A DNA stretch of 64,000 bases from Ferruginibacter sp. (GTDB taxonomy: Bacteria; Bacteroidota; Bacteroidia; Chitinophagales; Chitinophagaceae), in assembly GCF_028288465.1 (NCBI RefSeq), contig NZ_JAQBNR010000010.1, positions 1 through 64,000 on the forward strand. The letters run 5' to 3'. Position numbers and translations under genes: made by a program. The notes under the pieces are model-generated. The model was not told the DNA's origin. It did no database searches and worked only from the letters and a program-made list of their open reading frames with translations. Shown piece by piece: positions 19,101-27,772 of this stretch. How positions within the stretch are numbered: the stretch's first letter is position 1; the number at the start of each line of letters is the position of its first letter.

Positions 19101-22100
19101 ACGCCGGCAAGTGCAGCCCCTGCAGGATTTCCTGGAAAAATAGCGCATGATTTTTCCGGTACCGGAGATATTTTTCAGCATATCACCCTGGTTCCCGGCG
19201 ATTATACCATTGTATTGCAATGGGTAGATGATATTTATTCTACCGGGCAAACCCAGGGTACGCATTATGACCTGGATATGTTTTGGACATCCAATACAGA
19301 CGGCACTGGTTTAAAGGGATTTAACAGGGACAACACCAATGGCGACCCGTTGGAAATATTACCCTTTACAATTACTACTTTAACCGATGCCAATTTCCTG
19401 GTTGTTAATAATACTACCGATGGCAACCCGGCACGTATCAAATATATTATTTACCGCGGTGATGTAGCCATTCTGGAATACAACGTAGGTACGTCCACAT
19501 TGGTAGGCCAGGCAAATGCAGCGGGTGCCATTGCTGTGGGAGCCGCCCGCTACGACAAGGCTCCCCCTTATCTTACAACACCATTGATCGAATCTTTTTC
19601 TTCTATTGGTGGAACTAAGGCAGAAGGTGTAGTAAGAAATAAGCCTGATTTAACAGGACCTGATGGTGTGAATACTACCGTTAAAATGGGCCAGGATTAC
19701 CCCAACAGTGCATTGGATGGCTACTCCAATTTCTTCGGTACATCTGCAGCAGCACCGCATGCGGCCGCAGTGGCGGCATTGTTAATGGAGGGAAAGAAAA
19801 AATTCCTCGGACTGGCAACAACCCCGCCAGATGATATCCGCTCGTTGATGCAGACAACCGCTGTTGATATGGAGGTAGCTAATAATTTACCGGGTACGCA
19901 TTTCGATTTTATTTCAGGCTTCGGAATGGTAAATGCTGACTCTGCAATGCGCACTTTTGCTGCGCCCACCGCAACCCTGATTGACGTAGTTGTACCTCCC
20001 TCAGTAATACCCTGTAGCGGAACGCCTTTTACCGTAACCATTACTGGCGAAAATTTTAACTACAATACCATTGTTATGCTGGTGAATGCACCCGGCGATA
20101 CAACCCGCATTGTGCCAACTTTTATCAACTCAAATGCAGTATCGGTAACAGTCAGTTCCTGTATCGGCAATCCTGAAATTCTTGCTTATACGCCTCCTAA
20201 ATCCGGCACCAACGGAACTGATGGAGGTTTTTCCAACAGCAAGTATTTCTTTAGCGCAAGTATTAAAGTTACTGCTAACAATATAGTTAAGAAATATGGA
20301 GAGTCGCTTGCAACACCAACTACAGTAATAACTGTGGATGGCGTACTGTTACAAAACACAAGCCCGTTGTTAAGTTTACAGGATATTGGGCTGGATAGCC
20401 TGGTACTGACTACAGCTGCAACATCTGGCAGCGATGTAGGCACCTATATTATTACCCCATCCAGAACTTTTAATTTAAATTATGCACCTCACGCGGAATT
20501 GCTAAAGAAATATAGTTACCAGTTTTTTAATGGCACAGTTACCATAGCAAAAATGCCTTTAAAAGTAACGCCGAACAATATGACAGTCACTTACGGTCAA
20601 AGCATTGGCAATAATATTACCTATAAGTATGAATTCAATGCAGCAAATGTTGCTAATGCGGCTCAGTTTACAAACGACATCAAATCCTATCATCAGGCAT
20701 TAATGCCAACGAATGCACTGGCGGTGGTAAAAGATTTTACTAAGGTGCAGGCAAACAATAAAGTACTTTCCAGCGCCGACCTTGCCAACATGAATGTAAT
20801 TGCGAGCTTTAACGCTGTAAAAAATTCCCGTAAGTTTTCTTTGTCAAACAATACGCTGATACCAATACCTGCCGGAAGTCCGCTGTTGCAAGACAATTTA
20901 AATATTCAATATCTTGTTGACGTGGCTTCAGCATCTATCAACAATTATAGAACAGATCCCACAACATCCACCTTTATCAACGCTAATACGGGCGTTGCAT
21001 CCAAAGCCTTTTTAAGTGCTGCGGCAATGGAAAGTGATGACCTCAATACAGGAACTGTAAAGGTAAATGGCTCTTTGCTTAAAGTGGTAAGCGGTTCGCT
21101 GGAACAGATGGTAAGTGCATCGAACCTGGCTCCGATACTAAATGGTAATTTAGTGCAGATGGTAGACGCTACCCTGATGGAGTATGTGAACGGAGTACTC
21201 GTTCCGGTTACCAACGCAGCATTGGTGCAATATGTAAATGATGGTTCGTGGGTGCAGGTAACTACTTCAGGCAGTTTGCTTAAAGTGGTAAGCGGATTAC
21301 TGAAACTGGTGAATGGCACGCTGCTTAAAGTTGTATCGGGTTCAACGGGCATAACAGAATCATATGTACAACTCACCAACGGCTCACTGCTAAAAGTTGT
21401 CAGTGGTTCTTTGCTAAAGGTTGTTAGTGGTACCAATACAGTGGTGTATCAAGATGGTAGTCCTGTTTTAGACAGTACAATTGTAATGTTACCCAACGGG
21501 CTTGCACAGATCACCAGCGGATCCTTGCTTAAGGTTGTAAGCGGTTCCTTACTTAAGGTTGTAAGCGGTTCATTGTTGAAGGTGGTTAGCGGCTCCCTGC
21601 TTAAGGTTGTAAGTGGCAGCCAGCTCGGCACTGATGCCCTCAATAACAATACAGCGGTAATTTTGGATAGTGCGGATGCTGGCGATGCCTCAGGACCGTT
21701 CTCACCTAATTCAATGTTTGGCATCAATATGATTACTGGTCTGGATGCAGGCAAACAATACCTGGTACCCGGCGTGCTGGCCAACCCCAATTTTGATATA
21801 ACGTATGGCCTTGGCGAAGTGACTATACAACAGGCTGCATTAACGGTTACCGCAAATAATTTTACAAGGCCTTATGGCGAAAATAACCAGCTTACCGCAA
21901 CGTATAGCGGCTTTGCTCCGGGAGATAGTTTACAAAATAGTGTTACCACGTTGCCGGTGTTAAGCACTACCGCTACGCAGACAAGTGCAATAGGTACTTA
22001 TCCAATTACGGTTAGTGGTGGTACTTCATCCAAATACACTTTTAATTATGTACCAGGCGTGTTAACAGTGGTTAATAACCCCTGTTTGCTGCCATCCAAT

Positions 22101-23069
22101 ACGGCAACCAATTTTGGTAGTACTGCTAATCCAAATACCCCCACCAGCCTGTGGTTGAATTTAACTACCAAAGTGAGCGGTCAGCTGGCGGTTAACGGAG
22201 ATTACCTGACGTTCCGGGCAGGAACTATCGCATTAAATAACATCAACTATACACTGGTTGGAAGCCAGGCAATTCCGAACGGTAAAATAATTGCAGATAA
22301 CAGTGTTACAGCACCCGTTACCAATTTTGATGCCGGCACCAATACCTGGATAACCAGGGTGCCATTAGGGTTTGCCAGCACGTCGGATATTTTTATAACC
22401 GGCGCTATCATTAATTCCAGTACTGGTTTTGCGAAAAAGAACAATGCCAATACGGTAGTTACAGGAATTATGTATAGCAACAAGTACTTTAAAGACCAAT
22501 GGACATATGCAACGGCGGCTTATCAATTACCCAAACCCACCAATTATTTTACCTATGCGCAGGTGGGCGGAGCAGGGCAGATAGTTGCCATTAATGGAAC
22601 TTATCGTGCAGGCACGCCGTTACCGGTTATTCAATATCTGGTACAGGGCGGCAGCGGCGGCGGTGGAAATAATTATACAGGAAGTACCGCTTCGTTCAAT
22701 ACATTTACCGCCTGTATCCCGTCCGATTCTTCCGCTGTAAACCGCCTGATGACGGGCGTATCGCAACCGGTACAGGTAGCGCACCAGGAAGATATCGCAC
22801 CTGCTAAAGCAGGATCATTGTCTATTTTCCCCAATCCGGCATCGGCTGATTTTACCCTGGTATATGTTCCGGCGCAAACAGGAAACAGTTCAATATCGAT
22901 ATTAACAGCAGACGGAAAGCAGGTTATGGAATTTAACAATGGCGTTTGGGAAGCAGGTAAAAAATATATCAAAAATATTGATGTAAGCAGACTGGTGCGG
23001 GGATTATACCTGGTTCAATTAAAAACGGGTAACAATACCACAGTGAATAAAATTATTATAAACAGGTAA
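16185..23069 (+). CDS. T9SS surface protein: SprB repeats, S53-like peptidase, MBG, octapeptide repeats
   Basis: A 2294-residue secreted protein. Signal peptide about 1-29 (LVLSLSLLATLQAQ). Residues 35-360 form a Gly/Asn-rich beta region. Residues 366-525 hold two SprB-type repeats and 526-609 an Ig/PKD-like unit. Residues 794-1205 form a subtilisin-fold domain of the sedolisin-like (S53-like) type: VGVISNSFN; DEGRAMLQIVHDVAPGA with candidate catalytic Glu881; IVDDVTY with Asp927/928; and GTSAAAPHAAAVAALL with Ser1187. The classical subtilisin His is absent, as expected for an S53-like active site, but the first-strand Asp is Asn here, so activity is uncertain. MBG-type domains lie near 1359-1560 and 1885-1965, with LLKVVSG repeats at 1629-1812 between them. 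The C-terminus (SIFPNPASADFTLVYV to KIIINR) is a T9SS sorting domain. Likely a surface peptidase or adhesin. Confidence 0.8.
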   Translation: MRQFFTSVTVVKSALCLVLSLSLLATLQAQQTSISDYVIFGGTSQPLSGQKAPVAPGYGVQLGSSTTINGGSVGSYKFVQTTGNTSIAANVYSGGIISLTNSNVVTGKIAAGLPNTNPAPGTVLSIGSSASLGGSINVNGNIVIGGGTVTGPVNHPLNTTYYFANNLVPNVANPVVTLPGLPSMPAINQFPVNNSTVDITTTTKLIANSNGDPVIRRNILLGGNKTITLQGAGVYVFKSIKNTGNSNSFVFDLSATPLGKIKVYVEGDVDLGKVTASVIGGTEASVYFETHGNGATSPNGTVAWNTANGSGGGSKWVGSVWAPYAAINIGSGTGTTTLTGALWSGTQVMIQSGITINFAPFIFCNIAGTTTQTNVLCKGSATGVINLTVTGGTAPITYKWTGPGTFTALSQNISNLAAGTYNVTFTDAAGCSGSASATITEPANGLSASVSNQTNVNCFGTSTGSATIAATGGTSPYTFSLNGVQNSTGLFSGLAAATYSVTVADKNGCTAAVALTITQAPALTVGSINSNSPLCIGTNLTLSSAASGGTAPYTYAWTGPNSFTSTDQNPVLPTVTDAASGVYTLQITDSKGCVASTGNTVNVTVNPLPDASAGDDKPFNFDGNTTLNGSSLTPGATFKWTAPPGGEIKSPADQANINVGVPGMYTLTVTAAGCATTKQALVSNKVNKLIGSELTSIYYNNPNGDPSPFFIIANGMVRIDIIVQVNDYQTVLDLLQTADYGLVNIVTNGVNGAQGSKLIITGDYPIANLLKLNLLNDIINFCRPFYAPFSNSGLVNSAGDTTMRSNLVRSGYKLTGAGVKVGVISNSFNTISSGTTATLPYNPVPGAAQTFNTNTAAIDLSNGDLSNVTVLGDYPAKSTDEGRAMLQIVHDVAPGANLYFRTGFLTAGDFATGIADLKNAGCSVIVDDVTYITEPYLKDGVVAKAVDAVKAQGVSYFSAAGNFANKSYEQDFTPASAAPAGFPGKIAHDFSGTGDIFQHITLVPGDYTIVLQWVDDIYSTGQTQGTHYDLDMFWTSNTDGTGLKGFNRDNTNGDPLEILPFTITTLTDANFLVVNNTTDGNPARIKYIIYRGDVAILEYNVGTSTLVGQANAAGAIAVGAARYDKAPPYLTTPLIESFSSIGGTKAEGVVRNKPDLTGPDGVNTTVKMGQDYPNSALDGYSNFFGTSAAAPHAAAVAALLMEGKKKFLGLATTPPDDIRSLMQTTAVDMEVANNLPGTHFDFISGFGMVNADSAMRTFAAPTATLIDVVVPPSVIPCSGTPFTVTITGENFNYNTIVMLVNAPGDTTRIVPTFINSNAVSVTVSSCIGNPEILAYTPPKSGTNGTDGGFSNSKYFFSASIKVTANNIVKKYGESLATPTTVITVDGVLLQNTSPLLSLQDIGLDSLVLTTAATSGSDVGTYIITPSRTFNLNYAPHAELLKKYSYQFFNGTVTIAKMPLKVTPNNMTVTYGQSIGNNITYKYEFNAANVANAAQFTNDIKSYHQALMPTNALAVVKDFTKVQANNKVLSSADLANMNVIASFNAVKNSRKFSLSNNTLIPIPAGSPLLQDNLNIQYLVDVASASINNYRTDPTTSTFINANTGVASKAFLSAAAMESDDLNTGTVKVNGSLLKVVSGSLEQMVSASNLAPILNGNLVQMVDATLMEYVNGVLVPVTNAALVQYVNDGSWVQVTTSGSLLKVVSGLLKLVNGTLLKVVSGSTGITESYVQLTNGSLLKVVSGSLLKVVSGTNTVVYQDGSPVLDSTIVMLPNGLAQITSGSLLKVVSGSLLKVVSGSLLKVVSGSLLKVVSGSQLGTDALNNNTAVILDSADAGDASGPFSPNSMFGINMITGLDAGKQYLVPGVLANPNFDITYGLGEVTIQQAALTVTANNFTRPYGENNQLTATYSGFAPGDSLQNSVTTLPVLSTTATQTSAIGTYPITVSGGTSSKYTFNYVPGVLTVVNNPCLLPSNTATNFGSTANPNTPTSLWLNLTTKVSGQLAVNGDYLTFRAGTIALNNINYTLVGSQAIPNGKIIADNSVTAPVTNFDAGTNTWITRVPLGFASTSDIFITGAIINSSTGFAKKNNANTVVTGIMYSNKYFKDQWTYATAAYQLPKPTNYFTYAQVGGAGQIVAINGTYRAGTPLPVIQYLVQGGSGGGGNNYTGSTASFNTFTACIPSDSSAVNRLMTGVSQPVQVAHQEDIAPAKAGSLSIFPNPASADFTLVYVPAQTGNSSISILTADGKQVMEFNNGVWEAGKKYIKNIDVSRLVRGLYLVQLKTGNNTTVNKIIINR
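21070..21620 (+). repeat. LLKVVSG octapeptide repeats; four exact 24-nt tandem units at the end
   Basis: Nine copies of the heptapeptide LLKVVSG (eight as SLLKVVSG, one as TLLKVVSG) plus degenerate versions (SLEQMVSA, NLVQMVDA, LLKLVNG) occur across about 180 residues. The last four are in perfect tandem with a 24-nt period at 21519-21614, encoding GSLLKVVS four times. Codon choice varies between units (CTTAAGGTTGTAAGC, TTGAAGGTGGTTAGC), so the peptide is more conserved than the DNA. This suggests selection on the protein rather than very recent slippage. Confidence 0.9.
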
Positions 23070-23122
23070 TTTTAACCAAACCCTAAATTCGTTGGGATGA
23101 ATTGAAATACCGATATTTGGAT

Positions 23123-25090
23123 ATGAATTGTAAAACACTGGGAATAATTTTATTATTATGTGCGCATGCCCTTGCTATGCCTGCGCAATCCCAGGGCGGA
23201 GCTGCTTCAGACACAAATAAAGATACAGCCGCAGTAAATTTATTACTGCAGCAAAGCAAAGAGCGGTTTTCAGATGATCCTGTTAAAGCGATCAGTCTTG
23301 CTACCCAGGCAAAGGATCTTTCGGAAAAAATTGAATTTGTAAAAGGGAAGGCCAATGCATTAAAAAACATAGGCGTAGGAAATTATTTTCTGGGAAAACT
23401 TCCTGAAGCAATTGTATTTTGGAATGAATCGCTGCAACTTTTTGAAAGTTTGAAAGAAGATATCGGGGTTTCGAATGTGTTGAATAATATCGCCGCAGCG
23501 TACGATGATTTAGGAGACAATGAAAAGGCACTTGAATATTCCCTCCGTTCATTAACGATAGCCGAGAAATCGGCTGACAACTATAGAATACTGGCTGCGC
23601 TTAATACCGTGGCCAGTATTTATTATGAAAAGAAAGCCACCTGGGATAAAGCGCTGAATTATCTTTTGAAGGCCCTGCCTTTGGCCGAACAAGTGGGCGA
23701 TAAGGACGGTATTGGGGTTACGTCGGGCAATATTGGAGAGATATATTTTTATAAAAACGATTTTGAAAAATCCAAGACCTATTACGAAAATTCAATAAAG
23801 GCTTATGGTGGCCTGTCCAACAGCTCCTATGCCTACAATGGTATCGGTAAAATATATTTAGTTAAAGGCGATTACAATAAAGCACTCAGCTATCACAATA
23901 AGGCACTCGAAATTGCGGAAAAAACAGACAGTAAACACCATATGTACCTCTCTTTCCAGGGAATTGCCAATGTGTATATAGCCGAAAAAGAATATGCCAA
24001 AGCACTGCTTTATTTTAATAAGGCAAGCGGGCTGGCCGAAGAGCTGAAAGCGCCAAGGGATTTAAAGGATATCTATCAGCAAATGGCAGTGGCGTACGCT
24101 AAAAATGCTGATTACAAAAATGCATACAAATACAATTCCCTTTATGCTGATGTAAAAGACACGCTGTATAATATTGATACAGATAAGAAGTTGAATAAAC
24201 TTCAATTTGAATTTGACTTACAGAAAAAGGAAGGCCAGATAAGTTTACTTACCAAAGACAAAGCCCTGCAGGACGCTGATTTAAAAAGGCAAAAATTTGC
24301 CCGCAACGCTTTTGCGGCGGGTCTGGGCCTGGTATTTTTAATTGCAATACTCATCTTCAGAAACTATCGTGAGAAGGTTAAAATCAACAAAATTCTTGAT
24401 GAGCAAAAAGTGCAGATAGAAAATTTATTGTTGAATATTTTGCCCTCGGAAGTGGCTAAAGAACTTCAGCAAAAAGGCCAGGCAACACCCCGGAATTTTG
24501 ACCAGGTATCAGTAATGTTTACGGACTTTAAAAGTTTTACCATTCATGCCGATAAACTTTCGCCACAGGAACTGGTAGAAGAACTGAATACATGTTTCAT
24601 TGCTTTTGATAATATTATAGAAAAGTATGGCCTGGAAAAAATTAAGACCATTGGAGATTCTTATATGTGCGCAGGTGGCATTCCCACGCCCGACAAACGG
24701 CATGTGCATAATATGGTAAGCGCCAGCCTGGAAATACAGGAATACATTGTGCTTAATAATAAAAGAAAAATAGCGGATGGCCAGGAGCCCTGGGACCTGC
24801 GCATAGGCGTACACGTTGGCCCCGTGGTAGCGGGGGTGGTGGGTAAGAAAAAATATGCCTACGATATCTGGGGTAGTACTGTAAATATTGCCAGCCGGCT
24901 GGAAAGCAACGGCGAACCAGAACAGGTGAATATTTCTGCCTCTGTTTACGAAATCGTCAAAAATGATTTTACCTGCAGTTACCGGGGTAAAATTTATGCA
25001 AAAAATGTGGGTGATGTAGATATGTATTTTGTAGCCTCCTCAAACAATAAGCTGGCCGGCAAAGTATCTGCAAGTACTTTTTCCATATAA
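23123..25090 (+). CDS. TPR-containing class III adenylate cyclase, membrane-bound
   Basis: A 655-residue protein that likely makes cAMP from ATP on the cytoplasmic side. Signal-like segment at 1-24 (MNCKTLGIILLLCAHALAMP), then seven or more TPR units to about residue 345 (for example AYNGIGKIYLVKGDYNKALS), placed outside the cytoplasm by the topology. A coiled stretch, one TM segment at about 393-416 (AAGLGLVFLIAILIF) and the cyclase domain from about 445 follow. Metal aspartates are Asp468 (MFTDF) and Asp512 (KTIGDSYM). Lys508 and Asp581 (YDIWG) are the adenine-selecting pair; Asn588 and Arg592 are the transition-state residues. All are present, so it should be active. I chose ATG 23123 over TTG 23102 because it starts the signal segment directly. 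It follows the T9SS protein by 53 bases with no terminator between, so co-transcription is possible. Confidence 0.9.
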   Translation: MNCKTLGIILLLCAHALAMPAQSQGGAASDTNKDTAAVNLLLQQSKERFSDDPVKAISLATQAKDLSEKIEFVKGKANALKNIGVGNYFLGKLPEAIVFWNESLQLFESLKEDIGVSNVLNNIAAAYDDLGDNEKALEYSLRSLTIAEKSADNYRILAALNTVASIYYEKKATWDKALNYLLKALPLAEQVGDKDGIGVTSGNIGEIYFYKNDFEKSKTYYENSIKAYGGLSNSSYAYNGIGKIYLVKGDYNKALSYHNKALEIAEKTDSKHHMYLSFQGIANVYIAEKEYAKALLYFNKASGLAEELKAPRDLKDIYQQMAVAYAKNADYKNAYKYNSLYADVKDTLYNIDTDKKLNKLQFEFDLQKKEGQISLLTKDKALQDADLKRQKFARNAFAAGLGLVFLIAILIFRNYREKVKINKILDEQKVQIENLLLNILPSEVAKELQQKGQATPRNFDQVSVMFTDFKSFTIHADKLSPQELVEELNTCFIAFDNIIEKYGLEKIKTIGDSYMCAGGIPTPDKRHVHNMVSASLEIQEYIVLNNKRKIADGQEPWDLRIGVHVGPVVAGVVGKKKYAYDIWGSTVNIASRLESNGEPEQVNISASVYEIVKNDFTCSYRGKIYAKNVGDVDMYFVASSNNKLAGKVSASTFSI

Positions 25091-25276
25091 ACCGCGGTAC
25101 CGGTATCAATCACCTCCTCACCTTATTCCCATCATCTTTTTTCCTTTATTTTTTTATTTTCTTTGCACGTTTAATGAACATCTCAGCATTAGGTTGAATT
25201 GCTGTTAAGCTAATAATTCTTATCAGTCACCCGGAGTCACGTTCGTTAAAGTGATACCATAACGAAGGCAAAAAAA

Positions 25277-27772
25277 ATGGATATGGAAAGTTCAGGTCAC
25301 ACTTCCGGATTATCAGCTGCAGAAGTAATGGAAAGCAGGCAGCAATACGGCAGCAATATGCTGGAGATGCAGGAAGACAATGTGCTTTTAAATGTGTTAA
25401 AGGAAGTAGTACTGGAACCCATGTTCCTGTTATTGCTGGTTGCCTGTATTATCTATTTTGCTGCAGGCCAGTACAACGAAGGCATCATCATGCTGGTATC
25501 TATTTTTATTGTGGCCGGAATCTCTCTGTTTCAGGAATACAGGAGTAAAAACGCCGTGCTGGCTTTAAAAAAGCTTTCAGCTTCCAGTGCCAGCGTAATT
25601 CGTGATGGAGTAACAGTGCAAATACCCTCCGGTGAAATTGTGAGCGGCGATTTGTTATTGCTGGAAGAAGGGGAAATCATCGCTGCCGACGGAATGATTG
25701 TTTCAGCCAATGACTTTTCCGTAAATGAATCGGTCTTAACCGGGGAATCGTTCCAGGTAATAAAAACCCCGGATGACACCAATGGCGTATTCAGGGGTAC
25801 CCTGGTGACCAGCGGAAGCGCTGCCATTAAGGTAACAGCCGTTGGTTTGCAAACCAAGTTCGGAAAAATCGGGCTGTCATTAAAGGAAATCACTATTGTT
25901 AAGACCCCGCTGCAGGCACAGATGCGTTCATTTGTACGCAATATGGTGTGGATTGGTGTAGTGGCATTTTTAATTGTGGTAGGCTTCAATTATTATCAGT
26001 CAGGCAATTTTGTCAAATCATTGCTACAGGGCCTTACACTGGCCATGAGCATACTTCCTGAAGAAATACCGGTTGCTTTCAGCACCTTCCAGGCGTTGGG
26101 TGCTTTCCGCTTATTACGCAATAATATCATTGTAAAGCAGCCGCAGTATGTTGAAACGCTTGGTTCTGCTACGGTAATTTGTACCGATAAAACGGGCACG
26201 CTTACGCAAAACAGTATGCATTTTGCTTTTTTGTACGATGCTCAGACAGATCAGTCCATCGAAATGAATGGCACTGAAAATATACCAGCCGCCGTACTGG
26301 AATATGCCATGTGGAGCAGCGAAACCGATCCCTTCGATCCGATGGAAAAAGCCATTCACGCATTGTACCAAAAAACGACAGTAGCAGACAAAAGAAGTCA
26401 GTTTAAGCAGGTACATGAATATCCAGTAGGTGGCAAACCGCCCATGATGACGCACATCTTTAAAAATGACAAAGGCGAAATAGTAATAGCTGCCAAAGGC
26501 GCACCGGAAGCTATCTTACGCCAAACCGACTTACCGTCAGCAGCATTGCAAAAAATTGAAGGCCGCTCACTTGAATACGCCCGCCTGGGCTATCGTGTTT
26601 TAGGCGTTGGTAAAGGCAGCTGGAAAGATGAACAATGGCCGGCCACCCAGCAGGAATTTAAATTTGAATTTCTGGGTCTGCTGGTTTTCCAGGATCCGCC
26701 AAAAGACAATATCATTCACACAATCCGGATATTCAGGGAAGCAGGCATAGCAGTAAAAATGATTACCGGTGATTATATGGAAACAGCATTGGCGATAGCA
26801 GACCAGGTTGGGTTATCTCACAATGGAGATACGCTTACCGGCAATGAGGTAATGAATTTAACTGCGGAAGCTCTGCGGGAAAAAGTGACCAGCGTAAATA
26901 TTTTTGCCAGGATGTTTCCTGAAGCAAAACTAAAGGTGATTAACGCACTAAAAGACAACGGGGAGGTAGTCGCCATGACAGGTGATGGCGTAAATGATGC
27001 CCCGGCATTGAAGGCTGCACATATTGGCATTGCCATGGGGCTTAGAGGCAGTGAAGTAGCCAAAGCTGCGGCATCACTGATTTTAACGGATGACGACCTG
27101 GCCAATATGACGGATGCGGTGGCATTGGGCAGAAAGATTTACGACAACCTTAAAAAAGCCATTCAGTACATCGTATCCATTCATATACCTATCATCTTGA
27201 TTGTTACTTTACCCCTGCTGCTGATGTGGAAGTTTACAGACATTTTTTCGCCGGTGCACGTTATTTTTTTAGAACTCATTATGGGGCCAACGTGTTCTAT
27301 CATTTATGAAAATGAACCTATTGAACCGGGAACGATGCAGCGGATGCCCAGGAAAGCGGCGGGTAATTTTCTGTCGCTTAAACAGCTAACGATGAGCATT
27401 GTACAGGGGATTGCTATCACAACGGCCTGCCTTGGTGTGGGCTGGTATTATATTAACCAGGGTAATACGGATGCAACGGTAAGGGCCATTATTTTTATAA
27501 CACTGCTATTCAGTAATATTTTTTTAACACTGGTCAACAGGTCTTTTAAATACACCATCTTTACAACCCTGCAATATAAAAATAACCTGGTGCCCCTGGT
27601 AATTTTTGTAACGCTGCTGTTTATCGCAGCCACAGTTTACATCCCTTTTGTAAGTAGTTTATTCAGGATTGATGCACTGCCATGGCCCATGTTGATTACC
27701 TGTATTGCTGTTGCAATGGCAGGAACCTGCTGGATAGAATTGTGGAAATTGGTGAAAAAAAGTAACAACTGA
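25277..27772 (+). CDS. P2-type cation-transporting ATPase
   Basis: An 831-residue ATP-driven ion pump of the inner membrane. It opens with a short cation-ATPase N-terminal region (LSAAEVMESRQQYG), then TM1-TM2 (about 38-90), an actuator domain with VLTGESFQV (about 158), TM3-TM4 with the ion-binding turn PEEIP at 261-265, and the phosphorylation site DKTGTLT with Asp304. Then come the nucleotide-binding domain (KGAPE), the hinge TGDGVNDAPALK with Asp570 and Asp574, and C-terminal TM segments (about 630-825). PEEIP groups it with calcium/cation P2 pumps rather than heavy-metal pumps (no CPC). The ion cannot be fixed from sequence. Slightly short for the family but complete. Its stop codon directly abuts the stop of the HNH gene on the other strand. 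Confidence 0.9.
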   Translation: MDMESSGHTSGLSAAEVMESRQQYGSNMLEMQEDNVLLNVLKEVVLEPMFLLLLVACIIYFAAGQYNEGIIMLVSIFIVAGISLFQEYRSKNAVLALKKLSASSASVIRDGVTVQIPSGEIVSGDLLLLEEGEIIAADGMIVSANDFSVNESVLTGESFQVIKTPDDTNGVFRGTLVTSGSAAIKVTAVGLQTKFGKIGLSLKEITIVKTPLQAQMRSFVRNMVWIGVVAFLIVVGFNYYQSGNFVKSLLQGLTLAMSILPEEIPVAFSTFQALGAFRLLRNNIIVKQPQYVETLGSATVICTDKTGTLTQNSMHFAFLYDAQTDQSIEMNGTENIPAAVLEYAMWSSETDPFDPMEKAIHALYQKTTVADKRSQFKQVHEYPVGGKPPMMTHIFKNDKGEIVIAAKGAPEAILRQTDLPSAALQKIEGRSLEYARLGYRVLGVGKGSWKDEQWPATQQEFKFEFLGLLVFQDPPKDNIIHTIRIFREAGIAVKMITGDYMETALAIADQVGLSHNGDTLTGNEVMNLTAEALREKVTSVNIFARMFPEAKLKVINALKDNGEVVAMTGDGVNDAPALKAAHIGIAMGLRGSEVAKAAASLILTDDDLANMTDAVALGRKIYDNLKKAIQYIVSIHIPIILIVTLPLLLMWKFTDIFSPVHVIFLELIMGPTCSIIYENEPIEPGTMQRMPRKAAGNFLSLKQLTMSIVQGIAITTACLGVGWYYINQGNTDATVRAIIFITLLFSNIFLTLVNRSFKYTIFTTLQYKNNLVPLVIFVTLLFIAATVYIPFVSSLFRIDALPWPMLITCIAVAMAGTCWIELWKLVKKSNN

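Noticed and set aside
21519..21614. 24-bp tandem units considered as a CRISPR or non-coding satellite
   Set aside because: No spacers, the period is a multiple of three, and the units encode a conserved peptide inside a long frame.
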